The notes beneath the pieces were generated by a model, which saw nothing but the letters and a program-made list of their open reading frames with translations, was not told the origin of the DNA and did no database searches. Position numbers and translations under genes: made by a program. From UBA8752 sp964223495 (GTDB taxonomy: Bacteria; Bacteroidota; Bacteroidia; Flavobacteriales_D; Sanyastnellaceae), in contig CAXQGL010000071.1 of the NCBI GenBank assembly GCA_964223495.1, positions 1 to 8,651 on the forward strand: a DNA stretch of 8,651 nt. The letters run 5' to 3'. Shown one piece after another: positions 1 through 4,954 of the stretch. How positions within the stretch are numbered: the stretch's first letter is position 1; every line of letters begins with the position of its first letter.

Positions 1-716
1 AGGCGTACAACAGTTTCACCCGCCCGATGGCTGCTGCCCTCCAGTCCGGCCTGGATGAGGCGGCCGGGGATGACGGCATACGCTGTGTGGTGCTGACCGG
101 AGCGGGCAAGGCCTTCTGCGCAGGTCAGGACCTCAAGGAGGTCACCGCCGCGGATGCACCGCCACTGGAGGACATCGTCCACGGCACCTACAACACGACG
201 GTCCGGAAGATGCGGGCGCTGGCCAAACCGGTCATCGCTGCAGTCAACGGGGTCGCCGCCGGAGCCGGGGCCAATATTGCCCTCGCGGCCGACCTCTGCG
301 TGGCCGCTGAAAGCGCCCGGTTCATCCAAGCCTTCTCCAAGATCGGCCTCATCCCAGACAGTGGCGGCACCTGGATGTTGCCCAAGCTCATCGGACTGCA
401 GCGCGCCACCGCCCTGGCCTATCTGGGTACCCCGGTGGGGGCTGCGGAAGCCGCTGCCATGGGCATGATCCACCGCGCTATTCCGGATGCGGAATTCGAG
501 AAGGAAGTCATGGCGCTGGCCCATCATCTGGCGGCCATGCCCACGCGGGGCCTGGCCCTGACCAAGGCGGCCTTCAATGCCGGCTTTGATCAAGACCTCG
601 ATGCCCAGCTTGATACCGAGATGAAACTTCAGGCAGAAGCCTCACGTACAGGGGATTACGCTGAAGGAGTCGCGGCTTTTCTCGAAAAGCGCAAGCCCTC
701 TTTCCAAGGACACTGA
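1..716 (+). CDS. paaG: PaaG-type enoyl-CoA isomerase (crotonase family), 5' end outside the window
   Basis: This is probably the 2-(1,2-epoxy-1,2-dihydrophenyl)acetyl-CoA isomerase of aerobic phenylacetyl-CoA degradation, a cytosolic crotonase-fold enzyme that converts the ring epoxide to oxepin-CoA. The frame is open from base 3 with no start before the in-frame ATG at 27. The residues ahead of it (AYNSFTRP) match the N-terminal 'NRP..NSF' part of crotonases, so the true start lies upstream and ATG 27 is internal. Counting from that Met, the oxyanion-hole segment AFCAGQDL is at 29-36 and the second Gly-rich segment at 75-89. The two catalytic Glu of true hydratases are replaced (N83, F103), while the PaaG-type P-D-S-G-G-T-W is present with D111. 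This favours isomerase over hydratase. About 237 residues are visible, against roughly 260 in the family. DUF551 follows 3 nt downstream, probably in the same transcript. Other crotonases with a similar motif remain possible. Confidence 0.85.
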   Translation, partial: AYNSFTRPMAAALQSGLDEAAGDDGIRCVVLTGAGKAFCAGQDLKEVTAADAPPLEDIVHGTYNTTVRKMRALAKPVIAAVNGVAAGAGANIALAADLCVAAESARFIQAFSKIGLIPDSGGTWMLPKLIGLQRATALAYLGTPVGAAEAAAMGMIHRAIPDAEFEKEVMALAHHLAAMPTRGLALTKAAFNAGFDQDLDAQLDTEMKLQAEASRTGDYAEGVAAFLEKRKPSFQGH

Positions 717-719
717 ACC

Positions 720-1031
720 ATGGCACGCGAAGGCGAAGCACTGCCCCCCTGGATTGCCTGCGAGGATCGGCTCCCCGCAGATGGCGAGCGCGTGCTTGCT
801 GTCGTACCGGGCAATGAGGTGCTGTTGCCGGGTAAGGCCAATTTCGAGTTGCGCGAAGTGATCGTTCTCCGATTCATGGAGAACTTCTTTGCCGCCCAGC
901 AGGACAAGGCCGATGCCCATGGCCGGCATTTCTGGAGCGGCGAAGGGGCGTCCAACCAATACTTTGGAGCCGTCACCCATTGGATGCCCATGCCCGCAGC
1001 GCCCCCGGCTGAAGCAGCGGACCCCTCCTGA
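720..1031 (+). CDS. DUF551 domain protein
   Basis: This 103-residue soluble protein has the DUF551 pattern: an N-terminal W-I-x-x-x-D-R-L-P segment (residues 11-19, then D-G-E-R-V-L-A), a central aromatic stretch (FWSGEG, 71-76), and a C-terminal THWMPMP (86-92) followed by a Pro/Ala-rich tail. The function of DUF551 is unknown. Known members are small, often phage- or accessory-encoded, and end in the same 'THWMPLPEPP' motif. The ATG lies 3 nt after the paaG stop. AAGGA at 706-710, 9 nt ahead of the start, is one of very few Shine-Dalgarno-like sequences in the window and supports this start. The stop TGA abuts the stop of the convergent DUF4359 gene. Co-transcription with paaG is inferred from spacing only. 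No signal peptide or membrane segment is seen. Confidence 0.75.
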   Translation: MAREGEALPPWIACEDRLPADGERVLAVVPGNEVLLPGKANFELREVIVLRFMENFFAAQQDKADAHGRHFWSGEGASNQYFGAVTHWMPMPAAPPAEAADPS

Positions 1032-1349
1032 TCATTTGTTCCTGACGGGAATGAATTGACCCGCTACGCCCACGAAAACGTGGGACTCCCCGGCGATGTC
1101 CAGGGAATAAACCGATGCGATGTACAGTTCTGTCCTCTCGGCGATGGCCTGGGCCGCCACACCGGCCAATTGACCCAGCCCTTTCCTGAGCTTCTTTCCG
1201 AGTTCGGTCTCTTCGCCTGTATCGTTGGCCAGCTCCTCCTGGACATACACGGCGAGGAAATCAGAAAATGCCTCCTGGTCGGGGTTGGTGAAATGCAGGC
1301 CACCGACGATGACGGTGAGCAGGAGCAGGGTGTTGAACAACTTCTTCAT
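1032..1349 (-). CDS. DUF4359-like membrane-anchored small protein
   Basis: This 105-residue protein starts MKKLFNTLL with a single hydrophobic segment at about residues 4-20, which is either a signal anchor or an uncleaved signal peptide. The rest should lie outside the cytoplasmic membrane. After it come T-N-P-D-Q-E-A-F (21-28), a charged helix (38-60) and a C-terminal part, Y-I-A-S-V-Y-S-L then V-G-V-A-G-Q-F-I-P (76-101). The 'TNPxxExF ... YxxxSxYxx ... GxxGxFIP' layout resembles DUF4359, a family of unknown function. The start is the ATG at 1349, which overlaps the rsmE stop by 4 nt (ATGA), so it is probably translationally coupled to rsmE and transcribed with it. The frame stays open a long way upstream, but that part lies inside rsmE and looks like shadow coding. 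The family call comes from remembered motifs. Confidence 0.7.
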   Translation of the reverse strand: MKKLFNTLLLLTVIVGGLHFTNPDQEAFSDFLAVYVQEELANDTGEETELGKKLRKGLGQLAGVAAQAIAERTELYIASVYSLDIAGESHVFVGVAGQFIPVRNK

Positions 1350-2077
1350 TGGAGTGCATTGAGGACATGAAAGGCCTGTACGGCGAAAAGGGCGGCTGTT
1401 TCCGTGCGCAGTCGATGTTCCCCCATGGTAACCGGAACCGCACCCATGGCGGCCATGGCGGTGATCTCCTCCGGGGTGAAATCCCCCTCGGGACCGATGA
1501 CGATGACCGCATCTCGGCCCGCAGGCAACGCCTTGACCAGGGACTGACGCTGCCATTCCGGGTGGTCCGGCACAGGACAATGGGCCACCCCCAACCACGG
1601 CGCATCCTCCCCGGATGTGGCCGCTTCCAGTGCATCCTTCAGCCCCAGTGCAGGCCGAAGTTCAGGCAACCAGGCCCGCCGCGATTGCTTCATGGCTTCC
1701 ACGAGGGTGCGCCGCCAGCGCTCGGGCTTCTCCACCTTCCTCTCGCTCCTGTCCGTCCAGATGGGATAGATGCAGGAGACGCCACATTCGCAAGCCTTCT
1801 CCAGAAACCACTCGAACCGGTCCGTGTGCTTGGTCGGCGCCACCAGCAAGGTCAGGCGTGGCACAGGTTCAGGATGACATTCGGGAACGCCGACCTGGAG
1901 CAAAGCCTCGCGCTTGCCGATGGAAAGGACCTCGGCGGGAAAGACGGCCCCTTGACCGTCGGCGAGCTCCACCATGTCGCCGGGCCGAGCCCGCAGCACC
2001 TGCACCAGATGACGCGCTTCGTCCGGCCCCAGGGAATGGGGACCCGGCTGGACGTCCGAAGCATGGAAACGGCGCAT
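1346..2077 (-). CDS. rsmE: 16S rRNA (uracil1498-N3)-methyltransferase RsmE
   Basis: RsmE methylates N3 of U1498 in 16S rRNA using S-adenosylmethionine and is a dimeric SPOUT-class enzyme. From the ATG at 2077 the protein has 243 residues, the usual size. An N-terminal PUA-like part (RRFHASDV, then EARHLVQVLR at 20-29) is followed by the SPOUT domain: DRFEWFLEKACECGV (86-100), EAMKQSRR (127-134), the cofactor-loop motif IGPEGDF (194-200) and GEHRLRTETA (219-228). GPEGD in place of GPEGG occurs in other Bacteroidota members. An ATG 13 codons upstream (2116) also lies in frame but sits inside the pckA terminator hairpin, and the extra residues do not resemble the family, so 2077 is preferred. 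No Shine-Dalgarno is seen. The DUF4359 gene overlaps the 3' end by 4 nt. How this gene is transcribed is unclear, since the terminator's U-tract ends 3 nt before the start. Confidence 0.93.
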   Translation of the reverse strand: MRRFHASDVQPGPHSLGPDEARHLVQVLRARPGDMVELADGQGAVFPAEVLSIGKREALLQVGVPECHPEPVPRLTLLVAPTKHTDRFEWFLEKACECGVSCIYPIWTDRSERKVEKPERWRRTLVEAMKQSRRAWLPELRPALGLKDALEAATSGEDAPWLGVAHCPVPDHPEWQRQSLVKALPAGRDAVIVIGPEGDFTPEEITAMAAMGAVPVTMGEHRLRTETAALFAVQAFHVLNALQ

Positions 2078-2080
2078 GGG

Positions 2081-2123
2081 AACAAAGAAAAACACCCGAT
2101 GGACCGCATGGCCCACCGGGTGT
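2081..2123 (-). terminator. Intrinsic terminator of pckA
   Basis: Read on the minus strand, a hairpin begins 22 nt after the pckA stop. The outer 7-bp arms are ACACCCG (2123-2117) and CGGGTGT (2098-2092). Inner pairs extend this to 14 bp with two G-U wobbles and an AUGC tetraloop (2109-2106). The run TTTTCTTTGTT follows directly (2091-2081). On the plus strand the two wobbles would be A-C mismatches, so the structure is adapted to the minus-strand transcript. This is the clearest intrinsic terminator in the window. Its T-tract ends just before the rsmE start codon at 2077. Confidence 0.85.
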
Positions 2124-2145
2124 CCTGTTCATTCACATTCCGTGG

Positions 2146-3780
2146 TCAACGCACGGAAACATGTTGCTTGGGAGCGGCCCTCAGGATGTCTTCCGACACC
2201 CCTTTTTCAAATTGGGCGAAATTGTCATTGAAGCGGTCGGCCAATGCGTCGGCCTTGGCGTCGTAAGCTTCCTTGTCCCGCCATGTATTGCGGGGATCAA
2301 GCAATTGCGCATCCACCTCGGGGACCGAAACGGGCACGTCCCAGCCGAAGCGGTCGCAGCGCCTGAACTCCACGGAATCCATGCTGCCATTGAGCACGGC
2401 ACCAAGCAGGGCGCGGGTATCGCGGAGCTGCATACGGTGGCCAACCCCATAAGGTCCTCCCGTCCAGCCGGTATTCACCAACCAAACCGTGGAACCGTGC
2501 TCAGCCATGCGCTGCCCGAGCATATCGGCATACCGACCGGGGTGCAAGGGCAGGAAAGGAGCCCCGAAACAGGCGCTGAACACCGTCGTAGGTTCGTCGA
2601 TGCCGTCCTCCGTTCCCGCCACCTTGGCCGTGTATCCACTGATGAAATGGTACATGGCGGTCGGTGCATCGAGACGCGCTAGCGGGGGCAAGACACCAAA
2701 TGCGTCACATGTGAGGAAGAAAATGTGCTTAGGATGCTCTCCCCGACCGTTGGACTTGGCCCCGTCAATGTGGTGGATGGGATAGCTCACCCGCGTGTTC
2801 TGGGTCGTGGTGGCATCACTGTAGTCAGGCGTCACGCCATCCGCATGGTAACCGATGTTCTCCAGCATCGCACCGTGTTTGATGGAGGCGTGAATGTCCG
2901 GTTCCCTAGACGGGTCGAGGTCGATGGTCTTGGCATAGCACCCCCCTTCGAAGTTGAAGATGCCATCCGGCCCCCATCCGTGCTCGTCGTCGCCGATGAG
3001 CTTGCGACAAGGGTCGCTCGACAATGTCGTCTTGCCCGTCCCGCTCAGACCGAAGAAGACGGCGGTCTCGCCATCCGTGCCTTCGTTGGCCGAACAGTGC
3101 ATGGGCAGCACCCCCGATTCGGTGGGGAGCAGGAAGTTCATCGCGCTGAACATGCCCTTCTTGATCTCTCCGGTGTATCCGGTCCCACCGATAAGGACAC
3201 GGCGGTGACTGAAATCAAGCACCGCAAAGTTCGCCTGGCGCGTACCGTGTCGGTCGGGATCCGCCTTGAAACCAGGAGCGCAGACCACATACCAGTCCGG
3301 CCGAAAGGCTCCGATCTCCTCGGCATTGGGACGAACGAACATGTTGTAGGCAAATAGATTGGACCATGCCTTCTCGCTCATGATGCGCACAGCCTTCCTG
3401 TAATCGCTGTCGGTTCCGACGAAGGCATCCCGCACATACAGCCCCTTGCCATCGAGGTAATGCATCATGTCAGCGTGCAGTGTGGACGCGTGGTCGGTTG
3501 AAATTTCCTTGTTGATGTCGCCCCACCATACCTGGTCAAGGGTGAGGGCGTCCTTCACGATGAACCGGTCTTGGGGACTTCGGCCTGTGAAGCGTCCTGT
3601 ATCAATGGCGAGTGCGCCTGTGGATGTGAGTTTACCCTCGCCGGCAAGGAGGGTGCGCTCGATGAGCCGAGCGGGGGGTAGATTCCACCAGATGTTGCGG
3701 GCTTTAAACAGCCCTATCTGGGCCAGATCCGGGTGGAATGGCGTGTTTCCTTGGTGTACCATGATGTTCGGGCAGATCAT
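2146..3780 (-). CDS. pckA: Phosphoenolpyruvate carboxykinase (ATP)
   Basis: PckA converts oxaloacetate and ATP to phosphoenolpyruvate, CO2 and ADP, the committing step of gluconeogenesis, in the cytosol. The 544-residue product matches the ATP-type family in length. Visible motifs are TGRSPQDRF (residues 65-73) with the substrate-binding Arg, GGTGYTGEIKKGMFS (198-212) with the metal- and substrate-contacting Tyr and Lys, the kinase-1a P-loop GLSGTGKTTLS (244-254), kinase-2 LIGDDEHGWG (261-270), FNFEGGCYAK (275-284) and NTRVSYPI (328-335). Nothing essential is missing. The start is uncertain: ATG 3780 lies only 14 nt from the -7 promoter element, while an in-frame ATG at 3762 (538 residues) lies 32 nt from it, closer to the 28 nt seen for mdh. 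Neither has a good Shine-Dalgarno. The gene is monocistronic, with its own promoter upstream and a strong terminator downstream. Confidence 0.97.
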   Translation of the reverse strand: MICPNIMVHQGNTPFHPDLAQIGLFKARNIWWNLPPARLIERTLLAGEGKLTSTGALAIDTGRFTGRSPQDRFIVKDALTLDQVWWGDINKEISTDHASTLHADMMHYLDGKGLYVRDAFVGTDSDYRKAVRIMSEKAWSNLFAYNMFVRPNAEEIGAFRPDWYVVCAPGFKADPDRHGTRQANFAVLDFSHRRVLIGGTGYTGEIKKGMFSAMNFLLPTESGVLPMHCSANEGTDGETAVFFGLSGTGKTTLSSDPCRKLIGDDEHGWGPDGIFNFEGGCYAKTIDLDPSREPDIHASIKHGAMLENIGYHADGVTPDYSDATTTQNTRVSYPIHHIDGAKSNGRGEHPKHIFFLTCDAFGVLPPLARLDAPTAMYHFISGYTAKVAGTEDGIDEPTTVFSACFGAPFLPLHPGRYADMLGQRMAEHGSTVWLVNTGWTGGPYGVGHRMQLRDTRALLGAVLNGSMDSVEFRRCDRFGWDVPVSVPEVDAQLLDPRNTWRDKEAYDAKADALADRFNDNFAQFEKGVSEDILRAAPKQHVSVR

Positions 3781-3793
3781 TGCTGTCCCAACT

Positions 3794-3801
3794 CAAAGAT
3801 A
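3794..3801 (-). promoter_or_regulatory. Bacteroidota-type -7 promoter element of pckA
   Basis: The minus-strand sequence TATCTTTG matches the TAnnTTTG element used by the primary sigma factor of Bacteroidota exactly. It lies 14 nt ahead of ATG 3780. No clear TTTG/TTG -33 element stands at the expected distance; an inverted repeat (3811-3826) occupies part of that interval. Transcription would begin a few bases downstream, leaving a leader of about 10 nt to ATG 3780 or about 28 nt to ATG 3762. Confidence 0.6.
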
Positions 3802-3810
3802 GGAATTCAA

Positions 3811-3826
3811 CCATGTCGAGGCATGG
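3811..3826. repeat. Short inverted repeat in the pckA promoter region
   Basis: CCATG and CATGG flank a 6-nt centre (TCGAGG on the plus strand). The repeat is 9 nt upstream of the pckA -7 element, where it would fall between the -7 and -33 positions. It could be an operator or a weak end-of-transcript hairpin for the DUF423 gene, which stops at 3861. A 5-bp repeat can also arise by chance. The rest of the 80-nt gap between DUF423 and pckA shows nothing else recognisable. Confidence 0.3.
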
Positions 3827-3860
3827 GAGATGTTGTCAGACTTTTCTCACCTTTCTAATC

Positions 3861-4247
3861 TCAAACGACCCTTTTTGGGCGCAAACCCATCAGCCAACGA
3901 GCCCAACCGGTGATTATCAGGATTCCGCCGAGCGGGGTCACCGGTCCGACCCAGGCTTCGATCGGCCATCCATTCATACGCGCAGCAACCAGCAGGAAAA
4001 TGCTCCCTGAAAACAGCGCAGCGCCCATCTGAACCCAGCCGACACCCTTTTTGTGGCCCGTCGCGGCCGCAGCAAGTGTGGCCGCCCCCATCACGAGCGA
4101 ATAATGCGCTGCCGTCGCCCAGGAGTCATCCCCCGTTTCATCCAACACTCCCTTGAGGGCATGGGCGCCGAACGCCCCCATTGTGACACCCACAATCAAC
4201 AGGACAGCTGCCCATGTGTAGCCGCGTCGGACCTCTTTGCATTCCAT
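3861..4247 (-). CDS. DUF423 family small membrane protein (YgdD-like)
   Basis: This 128-residue inner-membrane protein has four likely membrane helices (about residues 11-32, 46-64, 70-90 and 101-120). The DUF423 signature is visible: G-A-F-G-A-H-A-L at 24-31, the helix-2 A-A-H-Y-S-L-V-M-G (46-54), the helix-3 segment F-S-G-S-I-F (79-84) and the last-helix V-T-P-L-G-G-I-L-I-I-T-G-W (103-115). Members include E. coli YgdD; their molecular function is not established. ATG 4247 is chosen because residues upstream of it in the same frame do not resemble the family and lie within the divergent lipoprotein gene. A near-consensus -7 element (TTTCTTTG, 4275-4268) sits 20 nt ahead. The gene is divergent from the fasciclin-like gene and probably forms its own unit, with pckA starting 80 nt downstream on its own promoter. 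Confidence 0.88.
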   Translation of the reverse strand: MECKEVRRGYTWAAVLLIVGVTMGAFGAHALKGVLDETGDDSWATAAHYSLVMGAATLAAAATGHKKGVGWVQMGAALFSGSIFLLVAARMNGWPIEAWVGPVTPLGGILIITGWARWLMGLRPKRVV

Positions 4248-4267
4248 CGTGAGGGCTAATTTGCAGC

Positions 4268-4295
4268 CAAAGAAACGACCGGAACATTCCGGCCG
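4268..4295. promoter_or_regulatory. Divergent intergenic control region with a perfect palindrome
   Basis: The 67-nt gap between the divergent DUF423 and fasciclin-like genes contains CCGGAA-CA-TTCCGG (4279-4292), a perfect 6+6 inverted repeat. Outer pairs at 4276-4277 and 4294-4295 continue it after one mismatch. Directly beside it on the minus strand is TTTCTTTG (4275-4268), one base from the Bacteroidota -7 consensus, with a TTG about 22 nt further upstream that could serve as a -33 element. The palindrome would then lie in the spacer of the DUF423 promoter, a plausible operator position. Read as minus-strand RNA, the same bases form a hairpin followed by a short U-rich run, so a terminator-like role cannot be excluded. 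No clear plus-strand promoter is visible. Confidence 0.45.
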
Positions 4296-4314
4296 ACCAA
4301 CCTGCATACCCCTC

Positions 4315-4905
4315 ATGAAACTGCACCTCCTCCCCCTCGCCTTCTTTTCCCTGATCATCGCCGCGTGCGGAGGTGCCGGAGATGGCGCCGCCGCAACCGA
4401 TGGCGCGTCCGAAACGCAGCAGGAGCAACCGGTCAAGGTCAAGGGTGAAGGCCGCAAGAGGGCTTACACCCCGGAAGAACTCAACGAACCCTACAGCCGG
4501 GTCAGCCCGTGGCGCTACATCGTCACGAGTCCTGAGGCCCAGTATTTCGAGCGCATGGTCGGCAAGTCCTCCCTCGCAAGGACGGTGCACAACAGTGGGC
4601 ACGCCATCCTGGTTCCCGAGGACCTCACCTTCACCCAGAATGGCGAATGGAAGGGCATCTTGGATGAAGGACAGGAAGAAGCCCTGGACCGGTTCGTCGG
4701 CGCCCACGTCCTGAAGGGCATCAAAAGCGTGAAGATGCTGGAGGGCACCTACGAGAACATGAATGGAGAAATGGTTTCCATCGAGCGGGACGCGCAAGGT
4801 CAGCTCGTCTGCGGCGGTGCACGCCTGCTCGGAAGGGAAATGGAGACCGACAATGGCCTGGTGATTCCGGTCGTGGGCCTGGTGGAATCGATACAGTGGG
4901 AATAA
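4315..4905 (+). CDS. Fasciclin-like domain lipoprotein
   Basis: This 196-residue predicted lipoprotein has a signal peptide (MKLHLLPLAFFSLIIAAC) with a lipobox I-A-A-C placing the lipidated Cys at residue 18. A Gly/Ala/Glu/Gln-rich linker follows (19-50). The remainder resembles one degenerate fasciclin (FAS1) domain: Y-F-E-R-M-V-G-K-S-S-L-A-R-T-V (77-91), H-A-I-L-V-P-E-D-L-T-F in place of 'tvFAPtdeAF', the H-box-like F-V-G-A-H-V-L-K-G (127-135), M-N-G-E-M-V-S-I (149-156) and the closing D-N-G-L-V-I-P-V-V-G-L-V (179-190). FAS1 domains usually act in adhesion or cell-surface interactions. The frame opens 26 codons earlier, but the signal peptide fixes ATG 4315 as the start. No Shine-Dalgarno is seen. 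The T9SS gene follows after 49 nt on the same strand. The fasciclin call rests on motif memory; the lipoprotein call is firm. Confidence 0.72.
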   Translation: MKLHLLPLAFFSLIIAACGGAGDGAAATDGASETQQEQPVKVKGEGRKRAYTPEELNEPYSRVSPWRYIVTSPEAQYFERMVGKSSLARTVHNSGHAILVPEDLTFTQNGEWKGILDEGQEEALDRFVGAHVLKGIKSVKMLEGTYENMNGEMVSIERDAQGQLVCGGARLLGREMETDNGLVIPVVGLVESIQWE

Positions 4906-4936
4906 TCCCTGCTCCCCTGTCACTTTTGGTCCATTC

Positions 4937-4953
4937 CAAGGGTTCTACCCTTG
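4937..4953. repeat. Perfect inverted repeat directly before the VCBS gene start
   Basis: CAAGGGT and ACCCTTG are separated by TCT and end one base before ATG 4955. As RNA this forms a 7-bp hairpin with a 3-nt loop. No U-tract follows, so it is a poor terminator for the lipoprotein gene. Its second arm overlaps TACCCTTG (4946-4953), one mismatch from the -7 consensus TAnnTTTG, with TTTG at 4925-4928 as a possible -33 element (17-nt spacing, shorter than usual). It may be an operator, a structured initiation region or a leaderless promoter; the sequence alone does not decide. Confidence 0.4.
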
Positions 4954-4954
4954 C

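Noticed and set aside
1069..1084. CCCACG-AAAA-CGTGGG perfect hairpin as terminator of the paaG-DUF551 transcript
   Set aside because: The stem is only 6 bp, no T-tract follows on either strand, and the bases encode the conserved-looking H-V-F-V of the DUF4359-like protein. Possible, but not supported well enough to annotate.
1349..2682. Long plus-strand open frames (305 and 355 codons) opposite rsmE and pckA
   Set aside because: Both are rich in Arg, Pro, Gly and His, typical of GC-rich antisense shadows, and overlap two genes with full conserved motifs.
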